DNA from: JANQMY01 sp965227095
GTDB lineage: Bacteria > Pseudomonadota > Alphaproteobacteria > JANQMY01
DNA length: 64,000 nucleotides
Assembly: GCA_965227095.1 (NCBI GenBank)
Contig: CBDDFL010000001.1
Location: 1,178,001-1,242,000 of the forward strand
Direction: 5' to 3'
Part shown: positions 60,578 through 64,000 of the stretch, one piece after another
Position numbering within the stretch: the stretch's first letter is position 1
Layout of the letters: each line of letters starts with the position of its first letter
The notes under the pieces: generated by a model
What the model saw: only the letters and a program-made list of their open reading frames with translations
Database searches by the model: none
Told to the model about the DNA's origin: nothing
Translations under genes and position numbers: made by a program

Positions 60578-60588
60578 GATCTAATCTC

Positions 60589-62745
60589 CTATACCGCGTT
60601 CAGCAGCGTGTCGAACAACTCTTCCGCGGCGGTAATGATCCGCGCGGCCGCATTATACGACTGCTGATAAATCACTAGATTGGCGAGCTCCTCATCAAGG
60701 TTGACGCCTTCGATGGATGCGATCCGTTCGTCGATCTCCAGTTTGAGACGTTGATTGGAATCCCGTTGGCTTTCGGCCCGGGCTGCATCGGTACTCGCTT
60801 CGGTAATAAAAGTCGTGGCGAAGTTTTCCAGGGTGGTATTGCGTGCCGCAAGGCCGCCGGCCGCGTTGAAATCGACACCATTGTCTTGCAAGGCTTCCAT
60901 CGCTAGGGCGCCGCGGTTATCGCCAATCGTCAACACCACATCGCCAGCACTTGTTGAGGGTGCAATGTCCAACTGAGCAATGGCAAGCGCAGATGGATTG
61001 CCGGCAAGGGATGTGACGATTTCCAAGTCTTTGGCCTGAAGCGCTTGGGATTGTTCGCCAATACCAAAAAGTTCGCTCAGGCTGCGGCCGGTGCCACCGC
61101 GCTGTGTTGAATCGCTGACAACTTCCACTTCATAGCCTGGGAACGCCGCCGTTGGTGTCGCGTTCAGTTTGCCGTTGGCATCTAACGCGAATGAAACAAA
61201 GCCCCCCATGCCTGAGCCGGCGGTATTCAATTGGGTGATGATGTCGCCAATGGTTCCCGGTGCAATGGTCAATGTGTAATCGATTGCTGTTTCGCCATTG
61301 GGGCCGCGCAAGACGATGTTGACTGTTTCGCCGGTACCGAAACCATGGGCGTCTGTGCCGACAAGGCCCGTATCGAAATGAGCGGGCGCATTTGCCTGCA
61401 GCACATTGTTGAGGCCGAAGAAGTGCGAGAAGCCGCGGCCGCCGCGGCTTGACGGCGTGGCCGTGTCCTCCAGGAAACTAATGCCGTTCGTGCCAGCTCC
61501 GGAAAATGACAGCGCGCCGTTTGAAAAGCTGGCGGTTCCATTCGAGCCCAGCGCGGTATTGATGCTGGAGATCACGTCTCCAATCGTACCACCGCCAAAC
61601 GCGACGGCGCCACCGCCATCGACACTGTAAGTTCCTGCGTCAAAATCAATGTCGATGCGCGAAACCAGGACACCGGAGGTATCGGTAACCGCAAGAGTGG
61701 TGCGGCCGATAAATCCGTGAGCGTCCGAACTGAGCAATCCGGTGTTAATGCCGGTGATACTGTTCGGCGCAGGTACCGAGCTGCTATTATTAGAGATGCT
61801 GTTCAGTTGATCGGACACAGCGGCGGAGAATTCGCCAAGTTCCGCCGCAAGATCGGGTAAAATTTGGTCGCGCACATTCAACAAACCACGCAGCTCGCCC
61901 GAATTAATGTGAGGCGCAATGGCAGTCCCTTGCGGCGACAAGGTGCCATTGTTGGGATCCACCGCATGGATGGTAATCGTTTCGAAAACCGTCGATGCCG
62001 ACACCACACCAGATGGTGTGTAGTCAAAGTTAAACATGCGATCATTGATCAGCGGAATGCCGTCTGTGGTGGATACGAAGATCCGGCCGTCGGGTTGTTC
62101 GTCCGCCCGAAAATCGATGTATTGAGAAAGATCGTCCAATGCGGTGTCGCGCTGGTCCTGAAGGGCTGAAATATCCTGCCCTGTGATCAAACCTTGCGCG
62201 ATCTGAGGATTCAGCAGAAAGACTGTCTCTAAAGCGCGATTGATGTTATTCACCGCGCCTTCGATTTCCTGGTCGGCATCAAAACGGAATTCTTGAATGT
62301 CCTCGGCCAAGCGCTGCACACTGCCGGTGAAATCTTCCAGCTGGTTGAGAAAAGCGGATCGCCGGATGCTGGAAGACGGATCGACCGTTAGGTCGGCGAT
62401 GGCGGCGAAAACGGAATTGATCCGTCCGGGCAAGGATGTGTTTTCGTCGGGTGTGCCGAACAAAACCTGCAGCCGGTCGTGAAACCGAAACTCTGTTTCG
62501 TATTGTCCGGATGCGGCGGTGGCCGACAAACCTTCGCGTGTCAAGAAAGTCGCCGCGATGCGGCGGACTTCCGCGATGCCGACACCGCCTGCGCTGCCCC
62601 CAATTTCCAAGGACTCTTGAATGACGACGCGCCGTTGATAACCGGGTGTGTTGACATTGGAAATGTTGTTGGACGTGACGCTCAACGCCGTTTGACTGGT
62701 TTGAAGTGCCGTCAGCGCATTATTCAGTACAGCCCCGATTGACAT
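60589..62745 (-). CDS. flgK: Flagellar hook-associated protein FlgK
   Basis: 718 residues. The N-terminal rod/hook motif LQTSQTALSVTSNNISNVNTPGYQRR is split here as ALTALQTSQTALSV and NNISNVNTPGYQRR, and the C-terminal helix holds LVIYQQSYNAAARIITAAEELFD. The central region is long and rich in Ser, Gly and Thr, as expected of surface-exposed domains. It caps the hook beneath FlgL. A 56-residue gene precedes it by one base and shares its sigma-54 promoter. Confidence 0.94.
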   Translation of the reverse strand: MSIGAVLNNALTALQTSQTALSVTSNNISNVNTPGYQRRVVIQESLEIGGSAGGVGIAEVRRIAATFLTREGLSATAASGQYETEFRFHDRLQVLFGTPDENTSLPGRINSVFAAIADLTVDPSSSIRRSAFLNQLEDFTGSVQRLAEDIQEFRFDADQEIEGAVNNINRALETVFLLNPQIAQGLITGQDISALQDQRDTALDDLSQYIDFRADEQPDGRIFVSTTDGIPLINDRMFNFDYTPSGVVSASTVFETITIHAVDPNNGTLSPQGTAIAPHINSGELRGLLNVRDQILPDLAAELGEFSAAVSDQLNSISNNSSSVPAPNSITGINTGLLSSDAHGFIGRTTLAVTDTSGVLVSRIDIDFDAGTYSVDGGGAVAFGGGTIGDVISSINTALGSNGTASFSNGALSFSGAGTNGISFLEDTATPSSRGGRGFSHFFGLNNVLQANAPAHFDTGLVGTDAHGFGTGETVNIVLRGPNGETAIDYTLTIAPGTIGDIITQLNTAGSGMGGFVSFALDANGKLNATPTAAFPGYEVEVVSDSTQRGGTGRSLSELFGIGEQSQALQAKDLEIVTSLAGNPSALAIAQLDIAPSTSAGDVVLTIGDNRGALAMEALQDNGVDFNAAGGLAARNTTLENFATTFITEASTDAARAESQRDSNQRLKLEIDERIASIEGVNLDEELANLVIYQQSYNAAARIITAAEELFDTLLNAV

Positions 62746-62746
62746 C

Positions 62747-62917
62747 TTAGTGATCCCCCGTCAGCGCCCGGCATAAACTGCCGTGGACAGCAAAACTGAC
62801 CTCACCAGACTGGCAATTCATGCCGGTTGGGTGCGCTTGGCGTAAGGACCACGCAGACAAAGCTGGCATATAAAGCCCAGTTATTTGCTGAAGTTCTTTG
62901 TGCATTCGGTCGTTCAT
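62747..62917 (-). CDS. 56-residue protein ahead of flgK
   Basis: ATG 62917 has caggag 8 bases upstream. The protein begins MNDRMHKELQQITGLYMPAL and ends in SLCRALTGDH; TAA 62747 is one base before the flgK ATG. A sigma-54 promoter lies 24 bp upstream. Two Cys, no signal peptide, no membrane helix. I do not recognise a family; export chaperone or leader peptide are guesses. Ribosome binding and position make a real gene likely. Confidence 0.68.
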   Translation of the reverse strand: MNDRMHKELQQITGLYMPALSAWSLRQAHPTGMNCQSGEVSFAVHGSLCRALTGDH

Positions 62918-62940
62918 CGGTGTTCTCCTGCCCCCGTTAA

Positions 62941-62957
62941 GTGCAACGGTGATGCCA
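62941..62957 (-). promoter_or_regulatory. Sigma-54 promoter for the flgK unit
   Basis: On the minus strand TGGCATCACCGTTGCAC has GG and GC separated by exactly 10 bases, the -24/-12 spacing of RpoN promoters. Transcription would start about 12 bp downstream, near 62932, leaving a 15-base leader before ATG 62917. Late flagellar genes in alphaproteobacteria commonly use such promoters. Confidence 0.75.
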
Positions 62958-62982
62958 GTTTGAAGACTGACTATTTTGGGCG

Positions 62983-63058
62983 GGCAAAACTTGCCTTTGG
63001 GGGTTCAAAATGTCCGGCAAGTTTGGTCTTTGACGCCGGTCCTTGGGGCAAAATTGGC
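62983..63058. promoter_or_regulatory. Three spaced GGCAA elements, candidate activator sites
   Basis: GGCAAAACTTGCC (62983-62995), GGCAAGTTTGG (63016-63026) and GGCAAAATTGGC (63047-63058) are similar, with starts 33 and 31 bp apart, about three helical turns. AAACTTGCC and GGCAAGTTT also form a 9-bp inverted repeat. They lie between two divergent sigma-54 promoters, where an NtrC-class activator such as FlbD would bind. Confidence 0.55.
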
Positions 63059-63080
63059 GGAAACTGGGGGTAAAACGAAC

Positions 63081-63096
63081 TGGCCTATGCCTTGCT
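63081..63096 (+). promoter_or_regulatory. Sigma-54 promoter for fliK
   Basis: TGGCCTATGCCTTGCT keeps the GG-N10-GC spacing of an RpoN promoter on the plus strand. Transcription should begin near 63107, 14 bases before the GTG start at 63121. Confidence 0.7.
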
Positions 63097-63129
63097 TTGT
63101 AGGGTGCGAACCAATTTGTCGTGAGCATT

Positions 63130-64000
63130 ATGACCGCACTCAGTCTCATACAATCGTTGATCCCTAGCGCACCGAGCGCGCAGTCGGGAACATCGTCTTC
63201 AACAGGCCAAAACCTGACACAAGGACAGGGGTCGGGAACCAATCCCTTCGCCTTGCTTGTTCCTGGTTCGGATGTAAAAGGCCGGGTCACCGGTATTGAT
63301 GCCGGCCCGGAAACCGGACCGCCCACTTTAGTGGTTGGATCCGGTGAGAATACTCCGGAAGCGGATCTTATAAATGTGCTGGCGGGGGCGAACATCACCG
63401 CTAAGAAAAGCACGGAAGAGGGTGACGCGGATGTGAGTGTCTCCGACCTTGCGCCAACGCTTGAAGCAGAATTGTTGGTTGAGGATCTTGAGAAACCGGC
63501 CGACGGAACCGAAACGGTCATTGCCGCAGATGGGAGCCCGGTACAGAGCAATACCGTTGTTGGAGCGGGCGTAACAAGCGTCCCCGCCACAGATGGTGTT
63601 GCAACGCAGGCGCCAGCGCCCGGAACGACGCCAGCCGCGTCTCCCGGGACAGCACCTACTGATGCGGAAGCGGTTTTGAAAGCTGCCGCGCCGCAAACGC
63701 AAGCAGGCAACGGTCCAGCACAGCCAAGTGCGACCGCCGCGGCGTCGCCTCTGCAGGTGCAAGGTGATGTTTTAGAAGGGGGTGCGGGGGCGCCTACGGC
63801 CCAGAAGTTGTTGGGTATCGCTGACCCTAAGGCGGTGACGGACACGGTCCAGAAAGACCCTGCCGCCGCTACATTGGTTTGGGGATCTCATCAAAAGAAT
63901 GGCCCACAAGGCGCAAACGGGAATGGATCAACGCAAAATCCGTTCTTAGCCTCCGGCCAGAACAGCTCTAACGTCCAGCCGGCGTTCCATGAAGGACAGC
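63130..64000 (+). CDS. fliK: Flagellar hook-length control protein FliK, N-terminal part
   Basis: The frame is open for 290 codons from ATG 63130 (GTG 63121 in frame) to the window edge. It begins MTALSLIQSLIPSAPSAQSG and is rich in Ala, Pro, Ser, Thr and Gly, without secondary structure, as in the secreted ruler region of FliK. The C-terminal substrate-specificity switch domain would lie beyond 64000. Sigma-54 control and divergence from flgK support the name. A 909-base frame on the opposite strand (62937-63845) is a shadow. Confidence 0.75.
   Translation, partial: MTALSLIQSLIPSAPSAQSGTSSSTGQNLTQGQGSGTNPFALLVPGSDVKGRVTGIDAGPETGPPTLVVGSGENTPEADLINVLAGANITAKKSTEEGDADVSVSDLAPTLEAELLVEDLEKPADGTETVIAADGSPVQSNTVVGAGVTSVPATDGVATQAPAPGTTPAASPGTAPTDAEAVLKAAAPQTQAGNGPAQPSATAAASPLQVQGDVLEGGAGAPTAQKLLGIADPKAVTDTVQKDPAAATLVWGSHQKNGPQGANGNGSTQNPFLASGQNSSNVQPAFHEGQ

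Noticed and set aside
62937..63845. A 909-base open frame on the minus strand at the right end.
   Set aside because: It lies opposite FliK; the product is Ala/Ser/Pro-rich low complexity with no start signal, and the plus frame has a sigma-54 promoter and FliK-like composition.
1..64000. CRISPR arrays, complete insertion sequences or prophage genes.
   Set aside because: No regularly spaced repeats, transposase or phage structural genes were seen on reading both strands.

Overview
The window is chromosomal DNA from a flagellated alphaproteobacterium, of moderate GC by eye. Evidence: a Usg-family gene, a CtrA-type TTAA-N7-TTAA site, an alphaproteobacterial-type elongator tRNA-Met, a RibBX-like riboflavin gene, and two flagellar segments, one with sigma-54 promoters. 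I cannot resolve a genus. Genes are dense; many neighbours overlap by 4 bp. No CRISPR array, intact insertion sequence or prophage was seen.

Layout. 1-6.5 kb: a Nudix hydrolase, an HPt-like protein and MotA, a ParA ATPase coupled to a SPOR-domain membrane protein, a two-module orphan protein, a Usg protein and a phosphoribosyltransferase. 6.5-14.4 kb: an MBL-fold hydrolase, an SDR, a solitary molybdopterin oxidoreductase, a periplasmic EF-hand protein divergent from an OmpR/EnvZ-type pair, and a RibB whose C-terminal cyclohydrolase II-like half has lost its zinc cysteines. 14.8-20.2 kb: an RND efflux pair followed by OxyR. 20.2-25.8 kb: an S9 peptidase, a PLP dehydratase and a phenylalanine/tyrosine catabolic unit (HPPD and PhhA, with a divergent Lrp regulator). 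25.9-30.1 kb: a tiny 29-codon gene with an ideal Shine-Dalgarno, a MarR gene with twin palindromic operators divergent from a fatty acid hydroxylase, and a VOC dioxygenase divergent from TetR and GST genes.

30.2-35.3 kb is one tight minus-strand operon: glycosyltransferase, FAD oxidoreductase, phosphonoacetaldehyde hydrolase (PhnX), a PMH/sulfatase-like hydrolase and an enoyl-CoA hydratase. It suggests breakdown of phosphonates or phosphonate esters to acetaldehyde and phosphate. 36-39 kb holds a hybrid sensor kinase and an orphan membrane PAS protein.

39.2-49.9 kb looks like a self-contained uptake and catabolism island: an AraC regulator, a TonB-dependent receptor, an acyl/aryl-CoA ligase, a Rieske oxygenase, E1 alpha and beta of a 2-oxoacid dehydrogenase, a split E2 (lipoyl domain and catalytic domain in different frames) and a lipoate-ligase-like protein that could lipoylate it. 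The substrate is unknown. A decayed Ca2+/Na+ exchanger fragment and tRNA-Met follow.

50.6-54.8 kb is a candidate type XI (Slam-like) secretion pair: a TPR plus beta-barrel outer-membrane protein translationally coupled to a 962-residue cargo with a TbpB-like C-terminal barrel. It is divergent from a NarL-type two-component system. 56.8-59.6 kb has a dienelactone hydrolase, MnmA and a DUF2059 protein. The end is flagellar: FlgL and FlgK, an unlisted 56-residue gene ahead of FlgK, and FliK running off the edge. Divergent sigma-54 promoters flank three similar, regularly spaced GGCAA-type elements there.
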